64,000 nt of DNA from Anaerococcus porci (GTDB lineage: Bacteria; Bacillota; Clostridia; Tissierellales; Peptoniphilaceae): contig NZ_VULQ01000005.1 of the NCBI RefSeq assembly GCF_009696575.1, positions 62,001 to 126,000 on the forward strand, in the 5' to 3' direction. This document shows, one piece after another, positions 18,848-27,511 of this stretch. Below the pieces are notes generated by a model, which saw only the letters and a list, made by a program, of their open reading frames with translations, searched no databases and was not told the origin of the DNA. The number at the start of each line of letters is the position of its first letter. Within the stretch, counting starts at the first letter, position 1. Made by a program: the position numbers and the translations under genes.

Positions 18848-19852
18848 ATGATTAAAATTGGACACATAGGACTTGGTAGAATGGGACTTTTCCATGCAGA
18901 AAATATTAGCCAAATGAATGATGCAGAACTTTTTGCTCTTTGTGATTTAGATGAAGAAAAATTGGCAAAAGAGGCAAAAAGATTAAATGTTAAAAAAACC
19001 TATACTGATTTTGATGAAATGATAAAAGATGATGAGATAGATGCTATAACTATTACTAGTCCGTCTCACCTTCATACAGAACAAATTTCTAAGGCTCTCA
19101 AGGCTGGAAAACACGTATTTTCTGAAAAGCCACTGGGAACAACAGTTGAACAATGCAAATTAGCAGAAAAGGCTGTAGAAGAAAATCCAGACCAAGTTTT
19201 CATGCTTGGTTTTATGAGAAGATTTGACAAGTCTTATCAATATGCTAAAAAGGCAATTGAAGCTGGAAAGATTGGAAAAGTATACATGGTAAGATCCTAC
19301 TCTCAAGATCCTACAGCAAAAATTGAAGGAGCAATAGCCTTTGGACCACATTCAGGTGGAGAATTCTTAGATATGTGTGTTCATGATATAGACCTAATGA
19401 GATGGTTTATAGGAAGTGAACCTAAAAAAGTTTGGGCTATAGGTGGTTGTTATGCTTATCCTGAATTTGCTGATTGGAATGATGGGGACAATGTATCAGC
19501 ACTTATGAAGTTTGAAAATGATGCTATGGGTTTCTTATTTGCAGGAAGAACTGCACCTCATGGCTACAACGTTGAAACTGAAATAATGGGTACAGAGGGC
19601 ATTATAAGAATTGGTTCAGTTCCGCAAAAAAACCTAGTAGAAATACTAGATAGCACTGGTATAAGGAAAGAAATAAGCCAAGATTTTATAGAAAGATTTT
19701 CAGATAGTTTCAAAGATGAAATGAAAGAATTCATCTCTTGTGTAAAAGAAGGTAGGAAACCAGAAATTACAGTATATGATGGAACTGCAGTATCAGAAAT
19801 AGCTTACAAATGCAAAGAATCATTTGAAAGTGGAGAACTAGTTGAACTTTAA
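18848..19852 (+). CDS. inositol dehydrogenase paralogue (second IolG-like protein)
   Basis: A 334-aa GFO/IDH/MocA oxidoreductase distinct from its neighbour at 17516. It has GHIGLGRMGLFHAEN (NAD motif), FSEKPLGTTVEQ (catalytic Lys) and CVHDIDLMRWF. It may oxidise another inositol isomer such as scyllo- or chiro-inositol, or interconvert inososes, as paralogues do in other bacteria. Last gene of the operon. No IolJ-type aldolase follows; the aldolase step must be encoded elsewhere. Confidence 0.88.
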   Translation: MIKIGHIGLGRMGLFHAENISQMNDAELFALCDLDEEKLAKEAKRLNVKKTYTDFDEMIKDDEIDAITITSPSHLHTEQISKALKAGKHVFSEKPLGTTVEQCKLAEKAVEENPDQVFMLGFMRRFDKSYQYAKKAIEAGKIGKVYMVRSYSQDPTAKIEGAIAFGPHSGGEFLDMCVHDIDLMRWFIGSEPKKVWAIGGCYAYPEFADWNDGDNVSALMKFENDAMGFLFAGRTAPHGYNVETEIMGTEGIIRIGSVPQKNLVEILDSTGIRKEISQDFIERFSDSFKDEMKEFISCVKEGRKPEITVYDGTAVSEIAYKCKESFESGELVEL

Positions 19853-19888
19853 AAAACATATAACTTATCCTAAAAAATAATTACTTTA

Positions 19889-19923
19889 TTAAAGACCTGG
19901 AAATATCTAGGTCTTTAATTTAT
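19889..19923 (+). terminator. terminator of the iol operon
   Basis: Ten-bp perfect stem TTAAAGACCT / AGGTCTTTAA (19889-19898 with 19909-19918) followed by a weak T-rich tail. Confidence 0.7.
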
Positions 19924-19999
19924 GGAAAGATTTAGTGATTAACAAAATATAAAGAAAATGGTAAAGTATATGAAGACATTAATTATATAAGGAGGCTTT

Positions 20000-21220
20000 A
20001 TGAATTGTCTTATTGGACAGTCGGGTGGACCTACGGCTGTTATTAATTCATCCCTGGCAGGAGCTATCCAAGCAGGGATTGACTTGAACTTCGATGAAAT
20101 ATATCTTTCTTTAAATGGAATAGTTGGGCTATTAGATGATAGGATTGAAGAAGTCGATAGGAAAAAATTTGAAAAAGTTGATGCTAAAGATAGGCTTAAG
20201 AAAAGACCATCTTCTATACTTGGATCTTGTAGGTTTAAACTTCCAGAAGACTTAAATGATGAAGTTTATAAAAATATATTTGAAAGCTTAAAAAAATACA
20301 GAATTTCAACTTTTGTCTATATAGGTGGAAACGACTCGATGGACACAGTAATGAAATTAAATGCTTATATAAAAAAAGAGACCATAGATTGGATAAATAT
20401 TGTAGGATGTCCTAAGACCATTGATAATGATTTATGTGAGATGGATCACTCACCAGGTTTTGGCTCTGCAGCTAAATTCGTAAATACAGCTTTAAGGCAA
20501 ATTAGACTTGATTGTGATATTTATCCTATAAAATCCATAACCTTTGTAGAAATAATGGGCAGAAATGCAGGCTGGCTTACAGCTACATCTTATCTTGCAA
20601 ATTACAAAAGAAATAAGGATATAGTAAACCTAGCCTATCTTCCAGAAGATTCTAAATCACTTGAGGATATAAAAAAAGAAATAAATAAAAAATTGGAAGA
20701 AGATAATAACCTTGTAATTGCTGTATCAGAAGGATTTATGGATAGGGAAAAAATACTTTCTAATGATAAGAAAAAATCATTTGACCAAGGTTTTAACCAC
20801 CCAGTAATAGCTGGTATAGGGCAAAAAATATCAGACTATATTCACAATGAACTTGATATAAAAACTCGTTGTGTTGAACTTAATATAATCCAAAGAACAA
20901 GTTTTTTAATATCAAAACAAGATTCTAATGAAGCTTATGAGCTAGGTTATCTTTCTGTCAAAAAAGGAAAGGATAATACAAACCTAATTCCAATACTAAA
21001 ACGAGAAAGAGATAATCCTTATAAGCTTATATATGATACAACTGAACCTATAAATATCGCCAACAAGGAGAAAAAAATCCCTCAAGAATGGCTTGACGAT
21101 AGAAAAATATTAAAAGAGAAAATCTTAACCTATACCCTTCCTTTAATAAAAGGAGAAATAGAACAAGAGTTTACAGATGGTATGTTTGACTATGTAAAAT
21201 TAGAAGATTTCATCAAATAA
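20000..21220 (+). CDS. 6-phosphofructokinase, PPi-dependent type
   Basis: A 406-aa phosphofructokinase. N-terminal IGQSGGPTAVINSSLAGA binds the phosphate donor. YIGGNDSMDT has Asn-Asp instead of the Gly-Asp-Gly of ATP enzymes, and CPKTIDNDL has Lys where ATP enzymes have Gly; both are marks of pyrophosphate-dependent PFK. MGRNAGWLTA is the substrate-site helix. It would give reversible, ATP-sparing glycolysis. Monocistronic, AAGGAGG ribosome site. Confidence 0.87.
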   Translation: MNCLIGQSGGPTAVINSSLAGAIQAGIDLNFDEIYLSLNGIVGLLDDRIEEVDRKKFEKVDAKDRLKKRPSSILGSCRFKLPEDLNDEVYKNIFESLKKYRISTFVYIGGNDSMDTVMKLNAYIKKETIDWINIVGCPKTIDNDLCEMDHSPGFGSAAKFVNTALRQIRLDCDIYPIKSITFVEIMGRNAGWLTATSYLANYKRNKDIVNLAYLPEDSKSLEDIKKEINKKLEEDNNLVIAVSEGFMDREKILSNDKKKSFDQGFNHPVIAGIGQKISDYIHNELDIKTRCVELNIIQRTSFLISKQDSNEAYELGYLSVKKGKDNTNLIPILKRERDNPYKLIYDTTEPINIANKEKKIPQEWLDDRKILKEKILTYTLPLIKGEIEQEFTDGMFDYVKLEDFIK

Positions 21221-21246
21221 AAAATCCCCAATTAAGGGGATTTTAT
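21221..21246. terminator. bidirectional terminator between PFK and arsC
   Basis: Stem AAAATCCCC / GGGGATTTT with a 6-nt loop, lying between the convergent PFK gene and the ars operon; A and T tracts on both sides let it serve both strands. Confidence 0.85.
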
Positions 21247-21283
21247 CTTATAAGCTTTCTAAGTCCATAAAATAAGAAAGTTT

Positions 21284-21673
21284 TTATATTGAATCTAAGA
21301 AATTTCTTATTTTAGAATCTAATTCAGAAATTATTTTTTTAAAGTAGCTATCATCTTTTCCGCTAGGGTCATCTATTGACCACTCTATATATTCATAATT
21401 ATAATCCATAGAAGGACACACAACACCACACCCCATACTTACAACATAGTCTACTTTTCCAATATCTTCTATTAATTTAGGTTTTTGACTTTTACTCATA
21501 TCTATATTATATATCTCTTTCATAAGCCTAATAGCATCGGGATTAATTTCGTTTTTTAAATGAGTCCCTGCAGAGAATATTTTAAATTCTCCTTTATTAT
21601 AAAGCTTAGCTAAAGCTTCTGAAATTTGACTTCTACACGAATTATGTGTGCAGATAAAGGCTATTTTTTTCAT
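21284..21673 (-). CDS. arsC: arsenate reductase ArsC (LMW phosphatase/thioredoxin-type)
   Basis: A 129-aa low-molecular-weight phosphotyrosine-phosphatase fold. The CX5R catalytic loop is C8-T-H-N-S-C13-R14, with SAG after the second strand and the general-acid DPSGKDD. It reduces arsenate to arsenite for export by the neighbouring Acr3. A second redox Cys is in CGVVCPS. Its start overlaps the acr3 stop by 4 nt. Confidence 0.88.
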   Translation of the reverse strand: MKKIAFICTHNSCRSQISEALAKLYNKGEFKIFSAGTHLKNEINPDAIRLMKEIYNIDMSKSQKPKLIEDIGKVDYVVSMGCGVVCPSMDYNYEYIEWSIDDPSGKDDSYFKKIISELDSKIRNFLDSI

Positions 21674-22713
21674 GATTTAAACAACTTTCTTGATTTATTG
21701 GCAATGTTTACTAATAGTAACATTATTGGAACTTCTGTTAAAACTCCAACTGTCGTAGCTAAAGCTGCTGGAGAGTCCATACCAAAAAGTGCTATGGCTA
21801 CAGCTACTGCAAGTTCGAAAAAGTTGGAGGCACCTATCATACAAGCTGGTGCTGCAACTTTAAAAGGAAGTCTTATAAGTCTGCTTGATATAAAGCTTAT
21901 AGCGAAGATTAAAAAGGTTTGTAAGGTTAGAGGAATTGCTATAAGAATAATATGACTTGGATTTGAAACAATGGTATCGCTTTGAAATGAGAAAATCAAA
22001 ATCAAGGTAAGCAAAAGACCAACAGTGGTTAATCCATCAAACTTCTTTATAAATTTATTTTCAAAGTAAAAAATTCCTTTACTTTTTTCTACTATATGTC
22101 TGGTAAAAATGCCAGCTATGAGTGGAATTACAACAAATAAAACCACAGATAAGATTAAAGTATCCCAAGGTACATAAACATTTGTAACTCCTAGCAAAAA
22201 TTTAACTATAGGAACAAAGGCAATAAGTATAATAAGGTCATTACTTGCTACTTGAACAACAGTGTAAGCAGGATCCCCTTTTGTCAGATGGCTCCATACA
22301 AACACCATGGCAGTGCAAGGAGCAGCTCCCAAAAGTACAGCACCAGCAAGATATTCACGTGCAAGATTTACATCAATAACTCTTGAAAATACAACAAAAA
22401 AGAAAAACCAAGCTATTAAAAACATGGTAAAGGGTTTGATAGCCCAATTTACAAGCCAAGTAAGAAATAAACCCTTGGGATTTTTGCCGACATTTTTAAT
22501 AGATTGGAAATCTACTTTCATCATCATAGGATATATCATAAGCCATATTAGGATTGCCATAGGTATTGATACGTTAGCATATTGAAATTTATTTAAAAAA
22601 TTAGGAATTTGAGGTATAAATTGTCCTATGAATATTCCTATAACCATACAAATAATAACCCATATAGATAAATACCTATTAAAAAAACTAATTTCCTTTT
22701 TACTATCTTTCAT
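21670..22713 (-). CDS. acr3: arsenite efflux permease, Acr3 type
   Basis: A 347-aa membrane protein with ten hydrophobic segments. The conserved Cys lies in GAAPCTAMVFVWSHLTKGD, and ASNFFELAVAVAIALFG is the second family motif. It exports arsenite. It overlaps arsR and arsC by 4 nt at each end. Confidence 0.9.
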   Translation of the reverse strand: MKDSKKEISFFNRYLSIWVIICMVIGIFIGQFIPQIPNFLNKFQYANVSIPMAILIWLMIYPMMMKVDFQSIKNVGKNPKGLFLTWLVNWAIKPFTMFLIAWFFFFVVFSRVIDVNLAREYLAGAVLLGAAPCTAMVFVWSHLTKGDPAYTVVQVASNDLIILIAFVPIVKFLLGVTNVYVPWDTLILSVVLFVVIPLIAGIFTRHIVEKSKGIFYFENKFIKKFDGLTTVGLLLTLILIFSFQSDTIVSNPSHIILIAIPLTLQTFLIFAISFISSRLIRLPFKVAAPACMIGASNFFELAVAVAIALFGMDSPAALATTVGVLTEVPIMLLLVNIANKSRKLFKS

Positions 22714-22994
22714 CTTCTCTCCTTTTTTTTAAATAAGCTTTGTAAACTTTCTATAATTTCATCGGTCATATCTTTTGATAGGTTATAATAAGACCATTTT
22801 TCCTTTTTTTGACATTCCACAAGCCCACATTCACAAAGAATTTTCATGTGGTGAGATAGGGTAGACTGACTTATTTCAAGGTAATCTAATATTTCACAAG
22901 CACATTTTTTTTCTGTTTGTAGAATACCTATTATTCTAAGCCTATTTTCTTCAGATAAGGCTTTATAAATTTTAGCTTGTTTTTCTAAATCCAT
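22710..22994 (-). CDS. arsR: ArsR-family arsenic-responsive repressor
   Basis: A 94-aa winged-helix repressor. The metal-site segment KKCACEILDYLEISQSTLSHH matches the ELCVCDL-type As(III) site followed by the recognition helix, and CECGLVECQ adds Cys residues. I start it at ATG 22994, which follows an AAGGAG; an in-frame TTG at 23009 lies at the ribosome site itself. It autoregulates the promoter at 23015-23043. Confidence 0.9.
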   Translation of the reverse strand: MDLEKQAKIYKALSEENRLRIIGILQTEKKCACEILDYLEISQSTLSHHMKILCECGLVECQKKEKWSYYNLSKDMTDEIIESLQSLFKKKERR

Positions 22995-23014
22995 AATAAC
23001 TCCTTCCAATTATT

Positions 23015-23048
23015 AGTATAAAGCTCATATCGATAGCTGTCAATATGA
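23015..23048 (-). promoter_or_regulatory. ars operon promoter and candidate ArsR operator
   Basis: On the minus strand TTGACA (23038-23043) and TATACT (23015-23020) are 17 bp apart. An inverted repeat TCATAT (23025-23030) / ATATGA (23043-23048) covers the -35 and spacer, where ArsR repressors usually bind. Confidence 0.7.
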
Positions 23049-23051
23049 AAT

Positions 23052-23090
23052 AAAAAATACCAGGATAAGACTTGGCTTAAACTGGTATTT
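23052..23090 (-). terminator. terminator of the folA-thioredoxin-like operon
   Basis: Stem AAATACCAG / CTGGTATTT (23055-23063 with 23082-23090); on the minus strand it ends in a run of T. Confidence 0.75.
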
Positions 23091-23120
23091 GTAATATTTT
23101 TACTTTATAAATTATATTTT

Positions 23121-23372
23121 CTAAACTTGTTCAAAAAATAAAACTTCTTTTCCATCGACAACCTTTGATGGAATTCCTATTTTCCCCTCTTCTTTTATTT
23201 TTTCAAATCCTTCAAGCTTATCCCTATATGATAGAAATTTCTTTAGATTGGATAAAGGTCCGTTTATATTTATGAGTTTTGCTCCTTTTCCATAATAATT
23301 TTCATCATTTTCAAAATTTTTTATAACTTCAGTACAATGTGGACATTTTTCTGATACAAATATTTCAATCAT
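23121..23372 (-). CDS. small thioredoxin/glutaredoxin-like protein
   Basis: An 83-aa thioredoxin-fold protein with an N-terminal redox motif C10-P-H-C13 and a later cis-Pro region (GIGIPSKVVDG-like). A glutaredoxin-type disulfide reductase is likely, partner unknown. The gene overlaps the stop of the dihydrofolate reductase gene by 4 nt, so they share a transcript. Link to the neighbouring ars genes (electron supply to ArsC) is possible but not shown. Confidence 0.75.
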   Translation of the reverse strand: MIEIFVSEKCPHCTEVIKNFENDENYYGKGAKLININGPLSNLKKFLSYRDKLEGFEKIKEEGKIGIPSKVVDGKEVLFFEQV

Positions 23373-23857
23373 GATTTCCTCCTATAATATACATATTTAA
23401 AATTAGTATCATTTTCGTTTATTATGTCAGATTCCTTATAAATTTCAAAATTTTTGTCATTATCAAAATTATGAAGGAAAGTATCAGCATCTTTTTTAGT
23501 ATCTATTTTTGTGATAATAGCTTCATCACAGAAAGATAGTAAAAGCTCTACTATTTCATTTCCTCCTATTACAAAAATATCCCTATCATTTTTATTTTTT
23601 TCAAGATAGGATAAAAGTTTTACTACATTATTAAAAACAAGTCCGTCATTTATTTTGTAATCCTTATTACGAGTTAGAACTATATTCTCTCTTCTAGGAA
23701 GACCTCCTCCCATAGACTCATATGTTTTTCTACCCATTATTACTATGTTATTTAGGGTAAGCTTTTTAAAATGGGCTAGATCTTTTTTTAATCTAAATAA
23801 AAGTTTATTATCCTTTCCTATTCCAAAATCCCTATCAACAGCTAGAATTATTTTCAT
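23369..23857 (-). CDS. folA: dihydrofolate reductase
   Basis: A 162-aa DHFR that reduces dihydrofolate with NADPH. N-terminal ILAVDRDFGIGKDNKLLFRLKKDLAHFKKLT holds the Met20-loop region and the acidic substrate residue (Asp in KKDL). IVIMGRKTYESMGGGLP is the NADPH motif and IFVIGGNEI the C-terminal glycine pair. The usual Trp after the loop (LPW) is Phe here. No thymidylate synthase gene is adjacent. Confidence 0.9.
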   Translation of the reverse strand: MKIILAVDRDFGIGKDNKLLFRLKKDLAHFKKLTLNNIVIMGRKTYESMGGGLPRRENIVLTRNKDYKINDGLVFNNVVKLLSYLEKNKNDRDIFVIGGNEIVELLLSFCDEAIITKIDTKKDADTFLHNFDNDKNFEIYKESDIINENDTNFKYVYYRRKS

Positions 23858-23967
23858 ATTTATTCCTCCTGGACTATTTGCTTTTTATTATATCATAGTA
23901 AAATTTATAGATTAAATTATTAAGTTGGGTAAGAGTATACTAAATAATGATTACAAAGGAGTAAAAA

Positions 23968-24621
23968 ATGAAATTTTTTCTAGACACAGCAAATGTCGAA
24001 CAAATAAAGCGAATAAATGACCTAGGTCTATGTGATGGGGTAACAACCAATCCCTCACTCATAAACAAAGAAGGAAGAGACTTCAAAGAAGTAGTAACAG
24101 AAATAGCATCAATAGTAGATGGCCCAATATCAGCAGAAGTTACAAGCTACACATACGATGAGATGGTAAAACAAGCAAGAGAAATAGCAAAATGGGCAGA
24201 AAATATAGTAGTAAAGATACCAATGACAGAAGAAGGTCTAAAAGCAATAAACACCCTTTCAAAAGAAGGGATAAAGACAAACTGTACCCTAATATTCTCA
24301 GTAAGCCAAGGACTAATGGCAGCAAAAGCAGGAGCAAGCTATATATCACCATTTATAGGAAGAATAGACGATATGGGAGAAGATGGAGTAGAACTAATCT
24401 ATAAATTAAAACAAGTTCTAGAAAACTATGGACTTGAAAGTGAAATAATAGCAGCATCAATAAGAACAAACAAACATCTAGAAGAAGCAGCCTTAGCAGG
24501 AAGTGATATAGCAACAATACCAGGAACATTATTTGAGAAAATGTGGACCCACCCACTAACAAGTCAAGGAATAGAAAATTTCAAAAAAGACTGGGATAGC
24601 TTTGTTAGAAGAGAAAAGTAA
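23968..24621 (+). CDS. tal: transaldolase (TalC/small type)
   Basis: A 217-aa class I aldolase of the TalC/FSA family. The Schiff-base lysine is in VVKIPMT. Glu in ISAEV and Phe in CTLIFSVSQ occupy positions that in fructose-6-P aldolase are Gln and Tyr-like, so transaldolase activity is favoured. It would connect pentose phosphates, including ribose-5-P from the rbs operon just downstream, to glycolysis. Separate transcription from rbs is implied by the promoter at 24659. Confidence 0.85.
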   Translation: MKFFLDTANVEQIKRINDLGLCDGVTTNPSLINKEGRDFKEVVTEIASIVDGPISAEVTSYTYDEMVKQAREIAKWAENIVVKIPMTEEGLKAINTLSKEGIKTNCTLIFSVSQGLMAAKAGASYISPFIGRIDDMGEDGVELIYKLKQVLENYGLESEIIAASIRTNKHLEEAALAGSDIATIPGTLFEKMWTHPLTSQGIENFKKDWDSFVRREK

Positions 24622-24658
24622 CATAATACTTTGCTAAATATAAAAATTTTTAAAATAC

Positions 24659-24710
24659 TTGACAAAGAGTCTTTATAAATTTATATTTAATAGGTCGCAA
24701 ACGTTTGGAT
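24659..24710 (+). promoter_or_regulatory. rbs operon promoter with LacI-family operator
   Basis: TTGACA (24659-24664), 17 bp, TATATT (24682-24687). The perfect palindrome CAAACGTTTG (24698-24707, within TCGCAAACGTTTGGAT) has the CG-centred form of LacI-family operators such as RbsR. It lies just after the start site, the expected place for repression. A CcpA cre reading is possible. No rbsR gene is in the window. Confidence 0.72.
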
Positions 24711-24737
24711 AAAAGGCATAATAAAAGAGGTGCTTAT

Positions 24738-25631
24738 ATGAATATATTAAATTTTGGTTCTGTAAATATAGATTCTTATTTTAAGGTTGATCATATTGCA
24801 AGGCCTGGAGAAACTATTTCATCAATTTCATTGAAAAAAAAGCCAGGCGGTAAGGGATTAAACCAATCGATTGCCTTAAAAAAAGTTTATGATAATTTAT
24901 ATCATGCTGGTCTTTTTGGTAATGATGGAGAATTTATTAAAAACTTGTTTGAAGAAAATTCAATTAATACAAAATTTTTTAGAAGGTCTAATAGTGATAC
25001 AGGAAACGCTCTTATTCAAGTCGATAAGAATGGAGAGAACTCAATTGTTTTATACAAGGGAGCAAACTTTGATATAGATGAGAAATTTGTAGATGAAGTA
25101 TTGGATTATTTCTCAAAAGATGATGTCTTAGTTTTACAAAATGAGATTTCATCTCTTTCCTATATAGTAGATAAGGCAAAGGAGAAGAGGATGAAAATAG
25201 TCCTTAATCCATCACCTATAAATGAGGTTATTTTTAATCTTGACTTTAGTAAACTAGACCTACTTGTCCTAAATGAAACAGAAGCTAAGGATATAAGCAA
25301 GTTTTCTAACAATGATGAGATAATTGAATTTTTTAGAAGGACTTATCCAGATTTGAAGGTAATCTTAACTCTTGGGGCAAATGGTTCTATTTATTTTGAT
25401 AAGGATGAACTTATTAAACAAAAGGCATATATAGTTAATACTGTTGATACAACTGGGGCTGGAGATACCTTTATGGGATTTTTTGTAGGAAGTTATTATA
25501 AGGGAGATGATATAAAAAAAGCTATGGATTTGGCATCAATAGCATCAGCTCTAGCTTGTATGAAAGATGGAGCTTCAACTTCTATCCCAAGTATAGAAGA
25601 AGTTAAAAAATTCAGGGAGAATTTATCATGA
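24738..25631 (+). CDS. rbsK: ribokinase RbsK
   Basis: A 297-aa PfkB-family kinase making ribose-5-phosphate. It has FGSVNIDSYFKVDHIARPGETI, the GGKGLNQSIAL glycine motif and the catalytic DTTGAGDTFMGFF. I use ATG 24738 after AAAGAGGTG; the in-frame TTG at 24705 lies within the operator. Overlaps rbsD by 4 nt. Confidence 0.92.
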   Translation: MNILNFGSVNIDSYFKVDHIARPGETISSISLKKKPGGKGLNQSIALKKVYDNLYHAGLFGNDGEFIKNLFEENSINTKFFRRSNSDTGNALIQVDKNGENSIVLYKGANFDIDEKFVDEVLDYFSKDDVLVLQNEISSLSYIVDKAKEKRMKIVLNPSPINEVIFNLDFSKLDLLVLNETEAKDISKFSNNDEIIEFFRRTYPDLKVILTLGANGSIYFDKDELIKQKAYIVNTVDTTGAGDTFMGFFVGSYYKGDDIKKAMDLASIASALACMKDGASTSIPSIEEVKKFRENLS

Positions 25632-26020
25632 AAAAAAATGGAATTTTAAATTCAGAGATTTCCAAAGCTCTTTCAGATTTGGGACATACTGATCTCATAG
25701 CCATAGGAGATTGTGGGCTTCCAATAGAAAGTGATAAAAAAATTGACATATCCTTAAAGTTAGGAGAACCTAAATTTATTGATGTTTTAGAGACATTACT
25801 CAATGAGTATATCTGTCAAGGATATATTTTGGCAAGTGAGATTAAAGAGAAAAACAAGAAGCAAGAAGCAGCTATAAAAAAGCTCCTTCCAAACATCAAA
25901 CCAAGCTATGTTAGTCATGAAGACTTTAAAAGAAAGCTTTCAGCTTGTAAGTTCATAATAAGAACAGGAGAAACTACTCCTTACTCTAATATTATTCTCG
26001 AATCAGGAAATATTTTCTAG
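25628..26020 (+). CDS. rbsD: D-ribose pyranase RbsD
   Basis: A 130-aa mutarotase interconverting beta-pyranose and furanose forms of ribose so that ribokinase can use it. N-terminal MKKNGILNSEISKALSDLGH has the catalytic His (His20). GDCGLPIE and the C-terminal TGETTPYSNIILESG are conserved. Overlaps rbsK and is 10 nt from rbsA. Confidence 0.93.
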   Translation: MKKNGILNSEISKALSDLGHTDLIAIGDCGLPIESDKKIDISLKLGEPKFIDVLETLLNEYICQGYILASEIKEKNKKQEAAIKKLLPNIKPSYVSHEDFKRKLSACKFIIRTGETTPYSNIILESGNIF

Positions 26021-26029
26021 GAGTTTAAT

Positions 26030-27511
26030 ATGAAAGTACAAATGAATAATATATATAAGTCATTTGGAAAAAATCACGTACTTAGAGGGGTTGATTTTTC
26101 TATAGAAGGTGGGGATATACATGCCCTTGTAGGAGAAAACGGGGCTGGAAAGTCAACTCTTATGAACATCCTATCAGGAATTTTAGAAAAAGATGAAGGT
26201 GAGATAATTGTCGATGAAAGAAAAATTTCTATAGACAAGCAGGATATTGCAAAAAATCTTGGAATTTCCTTTATTCATCAAGAACTGATAGACTTTCCAG
26301 ATCTCTTAGTTTATGAAAATATTTTCATGAATCAAGAGATAAAAAAGGGGTTTTTTCTTGACTTTAAAAAAATGAAAGAGAAATGTAAGAAACTTTTTGA
26401 CTCTCTAGATATAAATATTAATCCAGAAGAGAAAGTAAGAAATTTATCTGTAGGTCAAAGGCAGATGATGGAAATTGCAAAAGCCAACCTAAATGAAGTT
26501 AAACTTTTAATCCTTGATGAACCAACAAGTGCTCTTACTAATAATGAGATAAAAAAGCTATTTGAATTAATGTCAAGACTTAAGAAAAACAATGTAGCTA
26601 TGATTTATATATCTCATAGGATGGAGGAGATTTTCTCTCTTTCTAATAAAATAACAGTAATGAGAGATGGAAAGTCAGTTGCCCTTCTTGATACTGAAAA
26701 GACTAATGAAAATGAAGTAGTATCTCTTATGGTGGGTAGAGATATAGGAGATTTTTATCCTGAGATAGAAAATAGACCTGGTGATGTAATACTTGAGCTT
26801 AAAAATTTTACAAGCAAGAATTATTTTAAAGATATAAATATAAAACTTAAAAAGGGTGAGATTTTAGGTATTTCTGGACTTATGGGGGCAGGAAGAACTG
26901 AAATTATGAGGTCTTTTTTTGGGCTTGACCCAAAAGATAGTGGCGAGGTTATCTTAAATGGAAAACATATAACTATTAAAAACCCACAAGATGCTATAGC
27001 AAATAGAATTGCTTTTGTTACTGAAAATAGACAGGAAGAAGGCTTGGTATTAGATGAATCTATTAGGGAGAATATTTCTTTGATAAATTTTAAAGAAATC
27101 CTTGATGGTGGATTTATAAATAAAAAAAAGGAAGAGACCCTAAGTCAAAAATTAAAAGATGATTTTAAGATAAAGGCTATGGATATTGAAACAAAGACAG
27201 GTGATCTTTCAGGAGGTAATCAACAAAAGGTTGTAATAGCCAAGTGGTTTGCCATAAATCCACAAATTCTAATTTTAGATGAACCAACAAAAGGGGTAGA
27301 TGTAGGTGCTAAAAGAGAAATTTATAATCTAATTTCAAATCTTACTGAAAAAGGCCTTTCAGTTATCCTTATCTCATCAGATCTTCCAGAGCTTTTAAGT
27401 TTATCTGATAGGATTTATGTAATTTATGAAGGCTCTCTTCAAGGTGAAATACTTAAAGAAGATGCAAACCAAGAGAAAATTATGACTCTTGCAACAGGAG
27501 GAAGTTTATGA
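26030..27511 (+). CDS. rbsA: ribose ABC transporter ATP-binding protein RbsA
   Basis: A 493-aa protein with two fused ABC domains, typical of CUT2 sugar importers. The first has Walker A GENGAGKST near residue 36, signature LSVGQRQ and Walker B LLILDEPTSAL. The second has a degenerate Walker A (GLMGAGRTE), signature LSGGNQQK and ILDEPTKGVDVG. Overlaps rbsC by 4 nt. Confidence 0.94.
   Translation: MKVQMNNIYKSFGKNHVLRGVDFSIEGGDIHALVGENGAGKSTLMNILSGILEKDEGEIIVDERKISIDKQDIAKNLGISFIHQELIDFPDLLVYENIFMNQEIKKGFFLDFKKMKEKCKKLFDSLDININPEEKVRNLSVGQRQMMEIAKANLNEVKLLILDEPTSALTNNEIKKLFELMSRLKKNNVAMIYISHRMEEIFSLSNKITVMRDGKSVALLDTEKTNENEVVSLMVGRDIGDFYPEIENRPGDVILELKNFTSKNYFKDINIKLKKGEILGISGLMGAGRTEIMRSFFGLDPKDSGEVILNGKHITIKNPQDAIANRIAFVTENRQEEGLVLDESIRENISLINFKEILDGGFINKKKEETLSQKLKDDFKIKAMDIETKTGDLSGGNQQKVVIAKWFAINPQILILDEPTKGVDVGAKREIYNLISNLTEKGLSVILISSDLPELLSLSDRIYVIYEGSLQGEILKEDANQEKIMTLATGGSL

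Noticed and set aside
24140-24562. Open frames on both strands over the transaldolase gene
   Set aside because: Leu-rich or Lys/Ser/Arg-rich translations are artefacts of the A-rich codon use of tal; no ribosome sites.
23968-24621. Fructose-6-phosphate aldolase instead of transaldolase
   Set aside because: The active-site positions that distinguish them carry Glu and Phe, as in transaldolase.
24705-24737. Upstream TTG start for ribokinase
   Set aside because: It lies within the operator/transcription start region and has no ribosome site; ATG 24738 follows AAAGAGGTG.
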